Shown in pieces: positions 51,188-59,859 of a stretch of 64,000 nt of DNA. Numbering within the stretch: position 1 is the stretch's first letter; each line of letters starts with the position of its first letter. The position numbers were made by a program, and so were the translations under genes. The stretch is from Acidobacteriota bacterium (GTDB taxonomy: Bacteria; Acidobacteriota; UBA6911; RPQK01; JAJDTT01), in contig JAPPLF010000100.1 in NCBI GenBank assembly GCA_028874215.1, positions 1 through 64,000 of the forward strand. The letters are read 5' to 3'. The notes under the pieces are model-generated. The model was given only the letters and a program-made list of their open reading frames with translations. It was not told the origin of the DNA and did no database searches.

Positions 51188-52456
51188 ATGGGTGAGGATC
51201 AGCCGTTAAAGGTTGCGGGGGCCGGTGGAGCGTGGAAGTGGGTCCGAGTTGGAGATATCGGTCGATTCGGCAGCGGCAGCGGTTTTCCGGTCAGGTATCA
51301 GGGTCGAGCGCAGGGTGATTACCCGTTCTTCAAGGTCTCAGACATGAATCGCGATGGAAACGACGTGTTCCTGACCGAGAGTGGCAATCACATCACAGAG
51401 CACACCCGCCAGCTTCTGGGCGCAGCCGCATTTCCACCAAAGTCAATCGTATTCGCAAAGGTCGGAGCCGCAGTGTTCCTTGACCGCAAGAGGATTCTGG
51501 CTCAGCCGAGCTGTCTCGACAACAACATGGCGGCATTCGTGCTGACCGACGAACGCGTGGACATCTCGTTCGTCTACTTTTTACTCCTGACTATTCGCTT
51601 CAGTGCTTTCGCGAACACGACCGCCCTGCCAGCCCTCAGTGGTACTGCGCTTTCCGAAATCCGGCTCCACCTCCCTCCCCTCCCCGAACAGCGCACCATC
51701 GCCGCCGTGCTGTCCGATGTGGACGAGCTGATCGGATCGCTGGAAGCGCTGATCGCCAAGAAGCGGGCCATCAAGCAGGCCGCGATGCAGGAACTGCTGA
51801 CCGGGAGGAAGCGGCTGCCGGGGTTCGGGGGGGAGTGGGAGACGGTTACCTTCGCGGACGCAGCGAACATCCGAAACGGAGGAACACCGCGCACGGGAGT
51901 CCCCGCCTATTGGGGCGGCCGGATTCCATGGTGCGTCCCGACCGACATCACAGCATCCCGAGGGAAATACCTCGTCACCACGACCCGGAATATCACGTCG
52001 GAAGGATTGGCCAGTTGCGGCGCGAGTCTGCTGCCTCCCGGCAGTCTTCTCCTTTGCAGCCGCGCAACAATTGGCGAGATCAAGATCGCTTCGATGCCTG
52101 TCGCTACAAACCAAGGATTCAAGTCCATGGTGTGCGCTGACTCGGTCGACAACGACTTCCTCTACTACCGTCTGGTGACGCTCAAGGAGCGCATGATCGA
52201 CTTGGCCACCGGCTCCACGTTCCTGGAGATTAGCAAGCGCGACCTAGGCAACATCGACTTTGTTCTCCCTCCCCTCCCTGAACAACGCGCCATCGCCACC
52301 GTTCTCTCCGACATGGACTCCGAGATCACCGCCCTGGAGCAACACCTCGGCAAGACCCGCGCAATCAAGCAGGGTATGATGCAGCAGCTCCTCACCGGTT
52401 CAATCCGCCTGCCCATCCCCGATGCCGACACGGAGGACGTCGCCCATGACGCCTGA
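51188..52456 (+). CDS. hsdS: Type I restriction-modification specificity subunit
   Basis: This 422-residue HsdS has two target-recognition domains (about 15-155 and 215-360). Each is followed by a conserved helical spacer that begins LPPLPEQR and ends AMQELLTG or MMQQLLTG, giving the usual pseudo-twofold form. The domains read the two halves of a bipartite DNA site. The ATG lies seven bases after the DUF1016 stop. The recognition site cannot be predicted from sequence alone. Confidence 0.95.
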   Translation: MGEDQPLKVAGAGGAWKWVRVGDIGRFGSGSGFPVRYQGRAQGDYPFFKVSDMNRDGNDVFLTESGNHITEHTRQLLGAAAFPPKSIVFAKVGAAVFLDRKRILAQPSCLDNNMAAFVLTDERVDISFVYFLLLTIRFSAFANTTALPALSGTALSEIRLHLPPLPEQRTIAAVLSDVDELIGSLEALIAKKRAIKQAAMQELLTGRKRLPGFGGEWETVTFADAANIRNGGTPRTGVPAYWGGRIPWCVPTDITASRGKYLVTTTRNITSEGLASCGASLLPPGSLLLCSRATIGEIKIASMPVATNQGFKSMVCADSVDNDFLYYRLVTLKERMIDLATGSTFLEISKRDLGNIDFVLPPLPEQRAIATVLSDMDSEITALEQHLGKTRAIKQGMMQQLLTGSIRLPIPDADTEDVAHDA

Positions 52457-52754
52457 ACCGCCCAACGTAGAGCCGAGATCGTCCTGGCGCGACGAGCACC
52501 TGGATTGCATCTGCGGACTCGCGAATGGCTGGGGCGGCATCCTCGAGATCGGGCGGGACAATCACGGCGAGGACGTCGGGGTGACCGATGTTCTCCGTCA
52601 CGGATCCACCGTCCGATACCAGCTGGACAAGCTGCGCGCGACCGGGAAGGTGGCGGGGATCTGGCCCGAAAAAGACGGCTACTGGAAGGTGTTGGCCGGT
52701 TACTCTGCCAAACCCGATCCTGTCGCCGACCCCAACCCTCAGAGCCCCCGATGA
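52446..52754 (+). CDS. Collapsed AlbA_2 / winged-helix protein between hsdS and hsdR
   Basis: This 102-residue protein begins like an AlbA_2 (Schlafen-type) ATP-binding protein (SSWRDEHLDCICGLANGWGG then ILEIGRDNHG). It jumps to the winged-helix end of the same family (LRHGSTVRYQLDKLRATGKVAGIW, KDGYWKVL). The long middle of a normal 400-500-residue protein is missing. It overlaps the hsdS stop by 11 bases and the hsdR start by four. The reading frame and coupling are preserved, so it may still be made as a small DNA-binding protein or be a clean deletion remnant. Confidence 0.7.
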   Translation: MTPEPPNVEPRSSWRDEHLDCICGLANGWGGILEIGRDNHGEDVGVTDVLRHGSTVRYQLDKLRATGKVAGIWPEKDGYWKVLAGYSAKPDPVADPNPQSPR

Positions 52755-55700
52755 GCGCCGTCGGCGAGCTCGAAACCCGCACCCAGCGCCGGGTCGTCGA
52801 CCACTTCCGGCACCAGCTCGGCTACGAGTATCTGGGCGACTGGCAGGAACGCCCGAACAACCGGAACATCGAAGCCGTCCTCCTCACGCAGTTCCTCACT
52901 CGCCAGGGCCATGACGCGGCCATCATCAGCAAAGCACTGGACAAGCTCGGCAAGGCCGCCGCCCTCGGCGGAGGCAAGACCCTCTACGACGCCAACCGCG
53001 AGGTCTACGGTCTCCTCCGCTACGGAGCCAAGGTCAGCCCAGGGCTCGGCGAACACACGGTCACCGTCGACCTGATCGACTGGGACAACCCGGCCGCCAA
53101 CGACTTCGCCATCGCCGAAGAGGTCACGGTCGAAGCGACCCACACCAAGCGGCCCGACATCGTGCTCTACGTCAACGGGATCGCCGTCGGGGTGCTCGAA
53201 CTCAAGCGCTCGACCGTCTCGGTGTCCGAAGGTATCCGCCAGAATCTGGACAACCAGAAGAAGGACTTCATCCGCCCGTTCTTCGCCACGATGCAGCTCG
53301 TCATGGCGGGCAACGAGACCGAGGGGCTCCGCTACGGCGTCATTGAGACGCCGGAGAAGTACTGGCTCCGCTGGAAGGAACACGGTGACCCAGACGACAC
53401 TACCACCTCTCCCCTCCTCTGCGAACTCACTCATCTATGCACCCCTGGGCGCCTGCTCGAACTCCTCCACGACTTCGTGGTCTTCGACGCCGGCGTGAAG
53501 AAAATCTGCCGTCATAACCAGTATTTCGGCGTGAAGGCGGCCCGGAAGTACGCCAACCGCCGGGAAGGCGGGATCATCTGGCACACGCAGGGCAGCGGAA
53601 AGAGCCTCACGATGGTGTGGCTGGCAAAGTGGATCCGTGAGCTCAAGGGCGTGGACGGCCGCGTGCTCATCGTTACCGACCGCACCGAACTCGACGAGCA
53701 GATCGAGAAGGTCTTCAGCGGAGTGGACGAGGACATCTACCGTACGAGGAGCGGCACCGACCTCGCGGAGGTGCTTCGGGACCCCGCCAAGTCGCTGATC
53801 TGTTCGCTCGTCCACAAGTTCGGCAGTTCCGGCGAAGGCAACGTCGACCAGTACCTGGATGACCTCCGGAGCCACATTTCAGGTGGTTTGCGCCCTCCCG
53901 GCGAGATCTTCGTCTTCGTGGACGAATGTCACCGGACCCAGTCCGGCAAGCTGCACAGGGCCATGAAGGCGATCCTCCCCGGGGCCACCCTGTTCGGCTT
54001 TACCGGAACGCCGCTGCTCAGGTCCGACAAGCAGCGCAGCATCGAGATCTTCGGTCCGTACATCCACACCTACAAGTACGACGAGGCGGTGGACGACGAA
54101 GTGGTGCTGGACCTGCGGTACGAGGCGCGGGACATCGACCAGAACATCACCTCGGAGGCGAAGATCGACCAATGGTTCGACCTCAAGACCAAGGGGCTCA
54201 GCGACCTGGCCCGAGCGCAGCTCAGGCAGAGGTGGGGCACCATGCGCAAGGTCACGAGTTCGCTCGATCGCATCCGAAAAATCGTGGACGACATCCTGAT
54301 GGACATGGAGATTAAGGACCGCCTGCAGAGCGGCCGCGGCAACGCCATGCTTGTGTCGGACAGCGTCTACGCCGCCTGCCGCTTCTTCCAGGCATTCAGT
54401 GAGACCGACCTGAAGGACAGGTGCGCCATCGTAACCTCCTACACCCCGGCGCCAGGTGACATCACGGGAGAAGAAACGGGCGAGGGTCTCACTGAGCGGC
54501 TCCTCAAGTACGATGTCTATCGGAAGATGCTCGCGGACTACTTCGATGAGCCCGCGGACAAGGCCTTGCACAAGGCCGAGCAGTTCGAGCAGCAGGTCAA
54601 GCGGCGGTTCGTGAACGATCCCGGCCAGATGAAACTCCTGATCGTTGTGGACAAACTGCTCACCGGCTTTGACGCGCCGCCGGCGACCTATCTCTACATC
54701 GACAAGAAGATGCAGGACCACGGTCTTTTCCAGGCGATCTGCCGCGTCAACCGGCTGGACGGCGACGACAAGGAATACGGCTACGTCATCGACTACAAGG
54801 ACCTTTTCCGGTCGTTGGAGGGCGCGATCAAGGACTACACGGGCGAAGCGTTCGAGGGCTACGACCGCGAAGACGTGGAGGGCCTGTTGAAGGACCGGCT
54901 GGAGCAGGGGCGGAAGCGCCTGGAGGAGACTCGCGAAGCGGTCAAGGCGCTGTGCGAACCCGTCGAGCCGCCGTACGACACGGACGCTTACCTGCGCTAT
55001 TTCTGCCACGGCGGAGAGGGCGACGCTGGCACCCAGCCTGGCGGCAGCGAACGGAAGCGGCTCACCCTGTACAGAATGGTGGCGGCGTTCCTGCGCGCCT
55101 ACGCCAATCTGGCCAACGAGATGACCGAGGCCGGTTACACGGAGGCCGAACGGCAGACCATCAAGGACGAGGTCGGCCATTACGAGAAGGTCCGCCAGGA
55201 AGTCAAGCTGGCCAGCGGCGACTACGTCGATCTGAAGGTGTTCGAGCCCGCCATGCGGCATCTCCTCGACAACTACATCCGGGCCGACGACAGCGAGGTC
55301 ATTTCCGCGTTCGACGATCTGACGCTCGTGGACCTGCTCGTCAGAGACGGTGCGGGTGCCATCGACGGGCTTCCCGAGGGTATCCGGAGCAGTCAGGGTG
55401 CCGTTGCCGAGACCATCGAGAACAACGTCCGCCGCCTGATCGTCGATGAGATGGCGGTCAACCCGAAGTACTACGAGAAGATGTCCGCGGTGCTCGATGC
55501 GCTAATCAAGCAGCGCAGAGAAGAAGCGATCGAGTACGAGGCCTACCTCAAAAAGATTATCGAGCTCGCCGAGCAGGTGAAGCGCGGGGTGGATGGGGGA
55601 TCATATCCCGCGACGATCAAGACGCGGTCGCTGCGGGCAATCTACGACAACCTGCCGGCCGAATTACCGGCGGATCGCGTGGCCGAGCCGGGTGTGAGAT

Positions 55701-55903
55701 GGGAGACGGATACCGAGACCAATCTCCGCGAAGTGGCGGCGCTGGCTGTCGATCGCGCAATCCGTAAGGTCCGAATGGCCGATTGGCGCGGCCACCCCAT
55801 TAAGGAGAAGCGGATCGGCAGGGCGATCCGAGACGCACTCGGTCCCTTCAAGGCTTACACTCGAACGATCTTCGAAATTGCGAAGGCCCGCAGTGAGTAC
55901 TGA
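52751..55903 (+). CDS. hsdR: Type I restriction endonuclease subunit R
   Basis: The 1050-residue HsdR has an N-terminal PD-(D/E)xK nuclease with D136 and E150-x-K152 (PDIVLYVN, VLELKR). A superfamily 2 motor follows with Walker A TQGSGKS near residues 279-285 and a DECH box at 391-394. Helicase motifs include GFTGTPLL and AICRVNRLDG. A C-terminal helical part ends after IFEIAKARSEY. It translocates DNA and cuts far from unmethylated sites, with HsdM and HsdS. The ATG overlaps the preceding small gene's stop. The gene appears intact. Confidence 0.96.
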   Translation: MSAVGELETRTQRRVVDHFRHQLGYEYLGDWQERPNNRNIEAVLLTQFLTRQGHDAAIISKALDKLGKAAALGGGKTLYDANREVYGLLRYGAKVSPGLGEHTVTVDLIDWDNPAANDFAIAEEVTVEATHTKRPDIVLYVNGIAVGVLELKRSTVSVSEGIRQNLDNQKKDFIRPFFATMQLVMAGNETEGLRYGVIETPEKYWLRWKEHGDPDDTTTSPLLCELTHLCTPGRLLELLHDFVVFDAGVKKICRHNQYFGVKAARKYANRREGGIIWHTQGSGKSLTMVWLAKWIRELKGVDGRVLIVTDRTELDEQIEKVFSGVDEDIYRTRSGTDLAEVLRDPAKSLICSLVHKFGSSGEGNVDQYLDDLRSHISGGLRPPGEIFVFVDECHRTQSGKLHRAMKAILPGATLFGFTGTPLLRSDKQRSIEIFGPYIHTYKYDEAVDDEVVLDLRYEARDIDQNITSEAKIDQWFDLKTKGLSDLARAQLRQRWGTMRKVTSSLDRIRKIVDDILMDMEIKDRLQSGRGNAMLVSDSVYAACRFFQAFSETDLKDRCAIVTSYTPAPGDITGEETGEGLTERLLKYDVYRKMLADYFDEPADKALHKAEQFEQQVKRRFVNDPGQMKLLIVVDKLLTGFDAPPATYLYIDKKMQDHGLFQAICRVNRLDGDDKEYGYVIDYKDLFRSLEGAIKDYTGEAFEGYDREDVEGLLKDRLEQGRKRLEETREAVKALCEPVEPPYDTDAYLRYFCHGGEGDAGTQPGGSERKRLTLYRMVAAFLRAYANLANEMTEAGYTEAERQTIKDEVGHYEKVRQEVKLASGDYVDLKVFEPAMRHLLDNYIRADDSEVISAFDDLTLVDLLVRDGAGAIDGLPEGIRSSQGAVAETIENNVRRLIVDEMAVNPKYYEKMSAVLDALIKQRREEAIEYEAYLKKIIELAEQVKRGVDGGSYPATIKTRSLRAIYDNLPAELPADRVAEPGVRWETDTETNLREVAALAVDRAIRKVRMADWRGHPIKEKRIGRAIRDALGPFKAYTRTIFEIAKARSEY

Positions 55904-56636
55904 CAGATACTACATGGATGTCCGCGGCGTTCCCGTGGCGGTCATCCGCAAGGACATCAAGAACCTCCACCTGAGCGTCTATCCCCCCGAAGGGCAAGTG
56001 CGCGTCTCGGCTCCACTGCGTCTCGACGACGACGCGATACGGCTGGCGGTTGTTTCGCGCCTCGGATGGATTCGGCGCAAGCGTGCCGAGTTTGAGCAGC
56101 AGGACCGCCAAACCCAGCGCGACTTCGTATCCGGTGAGAGTCACTACTTCGAGGGACGACGCTATCGCCTGGATGTGGTTGAATCGCGAGGCCCAGTCGG
56201 TATTCGCCTGCGCAACAATGCCTGGATGGAGATGCGCGTGCGCCCCGAGACCGGCCGCGACGCCCGCGAGGCCCTGTTCTACCGTTGGTATCGGGCTCAG
56301 TTGCGACAGCATATCCCTGAGGTGATCGCCAAGTGGGAATCCCGGCTCGGTGTGCATGTGGCCGACTGGCGCATCCGTCGCATGAAGACCCGCTGGGGAA
56401 GCTGCAATGCCGGGGCATGCCGTATCTGGCTCAACTCCGAGCTGGCCAAGAAGCCCCTGTCCTGCCTGGAATACGTCGTCGTCCACGAGATGGCCCACCT
56501 TGCCGAGCCGAGCCACAACGAGCGCTTCCGGGAAATAATGGACCGCGTCATGCCGAGTTGGTGCCTGCGCGCCGAAGAGTTGAATCGCACCCATCCTGCC
56601 GATGAAGTCTGGGGGGAATTGCTGCCCACCAGGTAA
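55893..56636 (+). CDS. YgjP-like (DUF45) zinc metallopeptidase
   Basis: From the GTG at 55893 the protein has 247 residues. The C-terminal half has the DUF45 motifs MKTRWGSCN, WLNSELAKKP, YVVVHEMAHL with HEMAH at residues 198-202, and HNERFREIMD for the third zinc ligand. The N-terminal half is a small beta domain (LHLSVYPPEGQVRVSAP). It starts inside the last codons of hsdR. Such peptidase genes often follow hsdR in type I loci, but their function is not established; turnover of HsdR is one possibility. Confidence 0.9.
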   Translation: MSTDRYYMDVRGVPVAVIRKDIKNLHLSVYPPEGQVRVSAPLRLDDDAIRLAVVSRLGWIRRKRAEFEQQDRQTQRDFVSGESHYFEGRRYRLDVVESRGPVGIRLRNNAWMEMRVRPETGRDAREALFYRWYRAQLRQHIPEVIAKWESRLGVHVADWRIRRMKTRWGSCNAGACRIWLNSELAKKPLSCLEYVVVHEMAHLAEPSHNERFREIMDRVMPSWCLRAEELNRTHPADEVWGELLPTR

Positions 56637-56667
56637 CTCTCTTCCTTGTGTTCTTGCAGCCGGGGCG

Positions 56668-56680
56668 GTAGTAAACTGGG
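56668..56680 (+). promoter_or_regulatory. GTAGTAAACTGGG upstream motif, copy 3
   Basis: It differs at one base from the copies at 12400 and 24486. It ends 25 bases before an in-frame ATA at 56706 and 34 before a TTG at 56715 of the next gene, with GGAAGGGGG between. Confidence 0.45.
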
Positions 56681-56714
56681 CCGGGACCCGGGAAGGGGGT
56701 GTGCGATAAGACGG

Positions 56715-57908
56715 TTGCTGCTGTGTGCTGTGAGTCTGGCATGGTTGCTGGTACCGATCCACGCGGCCGGCTGGGAGCGTGTCCAGGTCACGGTCGGCGA
56801 GACGGTCAAGATCGTTCCCCAAGGCACGCGGCTGGTCCGCGGAATGCTGGGAATCGTACGGCATCCCGACGGGTCCATCTTCGTGAACACCCAGACCGGG
56901 GGTCTGGCCCGAAGCCGGGACCAAGGGAAGACCTGGAGCCTGCTCCCGACAGAGAGAGCCTTTGCCCTGGGTGTCACCCGCGACGGACGGCTCTGGTTGG
57001 CGGACCACGTCAAGGACTCCTCCCAGTTGGTGGTGCGCCACTCCTCCGACTCGGGCGAGACCTGGACCACGACGGTGCTCGACGTCTCCGATCTCTCCCC
57101 GGAATCGAGCCGGCAGCCTTACAACTGGACCGGCGACGACTACAACACATTCATCGAGCGGCCCGACGGGACCCTCATGTTCTCGGCCGGTCTGCGGCGG
57201 ATCCCCTGGTATTACGAGGATCCGTCCCTGATGGAGGATGGACTGGTCTCGCCCGATGCCGACGTGGGCGGCCTTTTCCTGTTCCGGAGCCGCGATGGCG
57301 GCAAAAGTTGGGGCGAACCGAGCCTGGTGCATGGGTTTGCCTCCGAAGTGGGCTATGCCGTCGATCCCGCGGACTCGGACCGCATCCTGGCCATGACCCG
57401 GATCCAGAGGCCTCTACTGGCGGGCGAGGACAGGTCGGAGACGCTGAAGAAGACGGGCGCCCCGGCCAGCACCAAGTCCAACTATCCCTCCATCTACAAG
57501 AACGGCCTGCTGCTGGAATCGCGCGACGGCGGCCGCACATTCGCCGAGGTTCCGGGAGGGCTCACCGGATTCTACGAGATTCGCGGGACCATCCTCTGGA
57601 CGGCGGACAACCGGGTGGTGGTGACCCATCAGGGGGCGCACCCGGGTGGAGCCCCGGACGGAACCCTCCTGGCCAGAATCAGTCTCGACGGCGGTCGGCG
57701 CTGGCTCGACGGCACGGCAACCGGGACGACGGCCATGAACCAATCCCGAAAATTCGTGCTGGTCCCCATGCCCCCCGGGCATTCCTTCACGGCACCCAGC
57801 GTGCAGATCTCCGAAAATCGCTTTCTGAGCGTCTATTTTCACGGAAACCTGAGCCGGAACATCGCCATGGTCAGTGGTGTTTTCTGGCGTTTGGAGCACC
57901 TTCCGTGA
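56715..57908 (+). CDS. Secreted sialidase-like (BNR-repeat) propeller protein
   Basis: The protein of about 397 residues has a signal peptide (LLLCAVSLAWLLVPIHAAG) and repeated Asp-box motifs SRDQGKTW, SSDSGETW, SRDGGKSWG, SRDGGRTF and SLDGGRRW, the marks of sialidase-type six-bladed propellers. I do not see the Arg triad of true sialidases, so the activity is uncertain. The start is unclear. No ATG is available; a TTG at 56715 is used here, but an ATA at 56706 has better spacing to GGAAGGGGG and would begin the signal peptide with RRLLL. The Gfo/Idh-SMP30 fusion gene follows after 39 bases. Confidence 0.75.
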   Translation: MLLCAVSLAWLLVPIHAAGWERVQVTVGETVKIVPQGTRLVRGMLGIVRHPDGSIFVNTQTGGLARSRDQGKTWSLLPTERAFALGVTRDGRLWLADHVKDSSQLVVRHSSDSGETWTTTVLDVSDLSPESSRQPYNWTGDDYNTFIERPDGTLMFSAGLRRIPWYYEDPSLMEDGLVSPDADVGGLFLFRSRDGGKSWGEPSLVHGFASEVGYAVDPADSDRILAMTRIQRPLLAGEDRSETLKKTGAPASTKSNYPSIYKNGLLLESRDGGRTFAEVPGGLTGFYEIRGTILWTADNRVVVTHQGAHPGGAPDGTLLARISLDGGRRWLDGTATGTTAMNQSRKFVLVPMPPGHSFTAPSVQISENRFLSVYFHGNLSRNIAMVSGVFWRLEHLP

Positions 57909-57947
57909 AAACGTTCGGAGACGCGGCTCGGGCGACATAGGGGAGGC

Positions 57948-59834
57948 ATGGAGCAAGTCGCGATCGCGGTTGTGGGCTGTGGGAATTTCGGCTCGCACAT
58001 GGCCCGCCTGATCCAGGTGCTGGAGCCCTACCGGATCGCCGGATGCCATGATTCTGACCGGGCCGGCGCCGACGCACTGGCCGCCAGCCTGCAGACATAC
58101 GCCTACGACTCGTTCTCCGAATGTCTCCGCGATCCCAAGGTCGACGCCGTCTTCCTGGCGACGCCCAACCACCTGCACTGTCCCCAAACCGTGGCTGCCG
58201 CCCGGGCGGGCAAGCACATCTTCTGCGAGAAGCCCATGGCGCTCGACGTCGAGGAGTGCCACCGGATGATGGAGGCGGCGACGGCGGCCGGGGTGAAGCT
58301 CATGGTCGGCCACAAGCGGCGGCTGCGGCCCCAGTACGCCAAGATGTCCCAGGTGGTTCGGAGCGGCCGTCTGGGGCGCGTCATGGCGGTCAACATCAAC
58401 GGCTTCTACCACCGGGACTGGTGGAGCTGGTGGCTGCGGCGAGACCGGGGCGGAGGCTTGCTCCACGCCTCCGGCGTTCACGACATCGATTTTCTGCGGC
58501 ACATCTGCGGCGAGGCGGGGAACGTGTTCGCCAGGAGTCCCGTGAAGACCGATCATCGAAGCGATTTCGAAGACCAGATCTCGATGCTGATCCACTTCGA
58601 GTCGGGCGCGGTGGCCACGCTTCAGGTCAGCCCCTTCTCTCCGATTCGGACCTTTCGCCAAGCCTTCGGCGTGCACATCGTGCTGGAGCAGGGAGGAATC
58701 CTCTACGATCCCGGCGATTGCAGCGTCACCATTCGGAGCCGCGACGGATGGGAGGAGCGGCACGGGTTCGACAACGAGGCCGGCTTCCGGAGCGCCTATC
58801 TCGAAGAGTTGACCAGCTTCGCCGATTGGATTCTGAAGGACCGGGAGCCGGTGTTCACCGGTTGGGACGGGCTTCGCTGCGTGGAGATCATGGAAGCCGC
58901 CTATCTCTCGGCTCGGACCGGACGGCAGGTCGAGTTGCCGCTGCCGCGGCGGAACGCTCCCGCAGTCATTCGGGGCTCCCTCTCCCGAACCCGGGATCTG
59001 GAGGAGCCGGCCCTGGTCGCCCGCGGACTCTCCATGCCCGAGGGCCCCGCCTTCGACGCCGGCGGAAACCTCTTCGTGGCCAACTGCCGCGCCGACCACG
59101 TGTCCAAAATCTCACCCGAAGGCCGGGTGTCCCGCTTCCTGACCACGGGCGGCAAGCCCCAGGGCGTGGTGGTGAATCCGGACGGGAGCCTCCTGGTATC
59201 GGACCACAAGTTGCGCAAGATCCTCCGGGCCGGACCCGATGGTTCGCTGGAGGACTTCTGCACCCACTATGGCGACGGCCGGCGCCTGCGTGGACCCAAC
59301 GAGATCCTTCACGGTCCCGAGGGTCAGGTCTATTTCACCGATCCGGGGACGGCTTGGCGGGGCCGGCCCACCGGAGCCGTCTCGCGGGTGACGGAGCGGG
59401 GAACCGCCGAGGTCCTGGCGGACGGCTTGGAGTTCACCAATGGTTTGGATTTTCATCCCGGCGGGAAGGCGATCCATGTCGTGGAGACCACCAGCGGCAA
59501 GGTCTTGCGCGCGCCTCTGAACGAGACGGGAAATTTGGCCGGACCGTTCGAGGAATTCGTGCGTTTTACGGGGAGGGTCGGTCCCGACGGGATCCGATTC
59601 GCCGCCGATGGCGATCTCTACGTCACACTATTCGGGCGCGGCCAGATCGCCGTGGTCTCTCCGGACGCCGAGGTGATGGATCGAATCCGGCTTCCCGGCC
59701 TGTACCCCACCAACGCGGTCTTCCGGGACGGCAATCTATTGGTGTGCGAAGGAGGCACGGGAGCCATTTGGAGTCTGAATCTGGGCGTGGAGGGGTTGCC
59801 GAGCTACTCGGAAAGGATCTGGAACGGATCTTGA
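57948..59834 (+). CDS. Fusion of Gfo/Idh/MocA oxidoreductase and SMP-30/gluconolactonase
   Basis: This 628-residue protein joins two enzymes. Residues 1-345 are a Gfo/Idh/MocA dehydrogenase with the Rossmann start AVVGCGNFGSH, the catalytic E94-K95-P96 and the GVHDIDFLRH segment. Residues 355-628 are an SMP-30/gluconolactonase propeller with its metal ligands: E365 (MPEGPAF), N451 (RGPNEIL) and D547 (GPDGIRF). The first family oxidises sugars, often to lactones; the second opens lactones. A continuous frame, a short linker and both catalytic sets argue for a real fusion. GGGGAGG precedes the ATG. It lies between the sialidase-like and 2-hydroxyacid dehydrogenase genes. Confidence 0.93.
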   Translation: MEQVAIAVVGCGNFGSHMARLIQVLEPYRIAGCHDSDRAGADALAASLQTYAYDSFSECLRDPKVDAVFLATPNHLHCPQTVAAARAGKHIFCEKPMALDVEECHRMMEAATAAGVKLMVGHKRRLRPQYAKMSQVVRSGRLGRVMAVNINGFYHRDWWSWWLRRDRGGGLLHASGVHDIDFLRHICGEAGNVFARSPVKTDHRSDFEDQISMLIHFESGAVATLQVSPFSPIRTFRQAFGVHIVLEQGGILYDPGDCSVTIRSRDGWEERHGFDNEAGFRSAYLEELTSFADWILKDREPVFTGWDGLRCVEIMEAAYLSARTGRQVELPLPRRNAPAVIRGSLSRTRDLEEPALVARGLSMPEGPAFDAGGNLFVANCRADHVSKISPEGRVSRFLTTGGKPQGVVVNPDGSLLVSDHKLRKILRAGPDGSLEDFCTHYGDGRRLRGPNEILHGPEGQVYFTDPGTAWRGRPTGAVSRVTERGTAEVLADGLEFTNGLDFHPGGKAIHVVETTSGKVLRAPLNETGNLAGPFEEFVRFTGRVGPDGIRFAADGDLYVTLFGRGQIAVVSPDAEVMDRIRLPGLYPTNAVFRDGNLLVCEGGTGAIWSLNLGVEGLPSYSERIWNGS

Positions 59835-59859
59835 AACTACACTGGAGAGGAGAGAAAAC

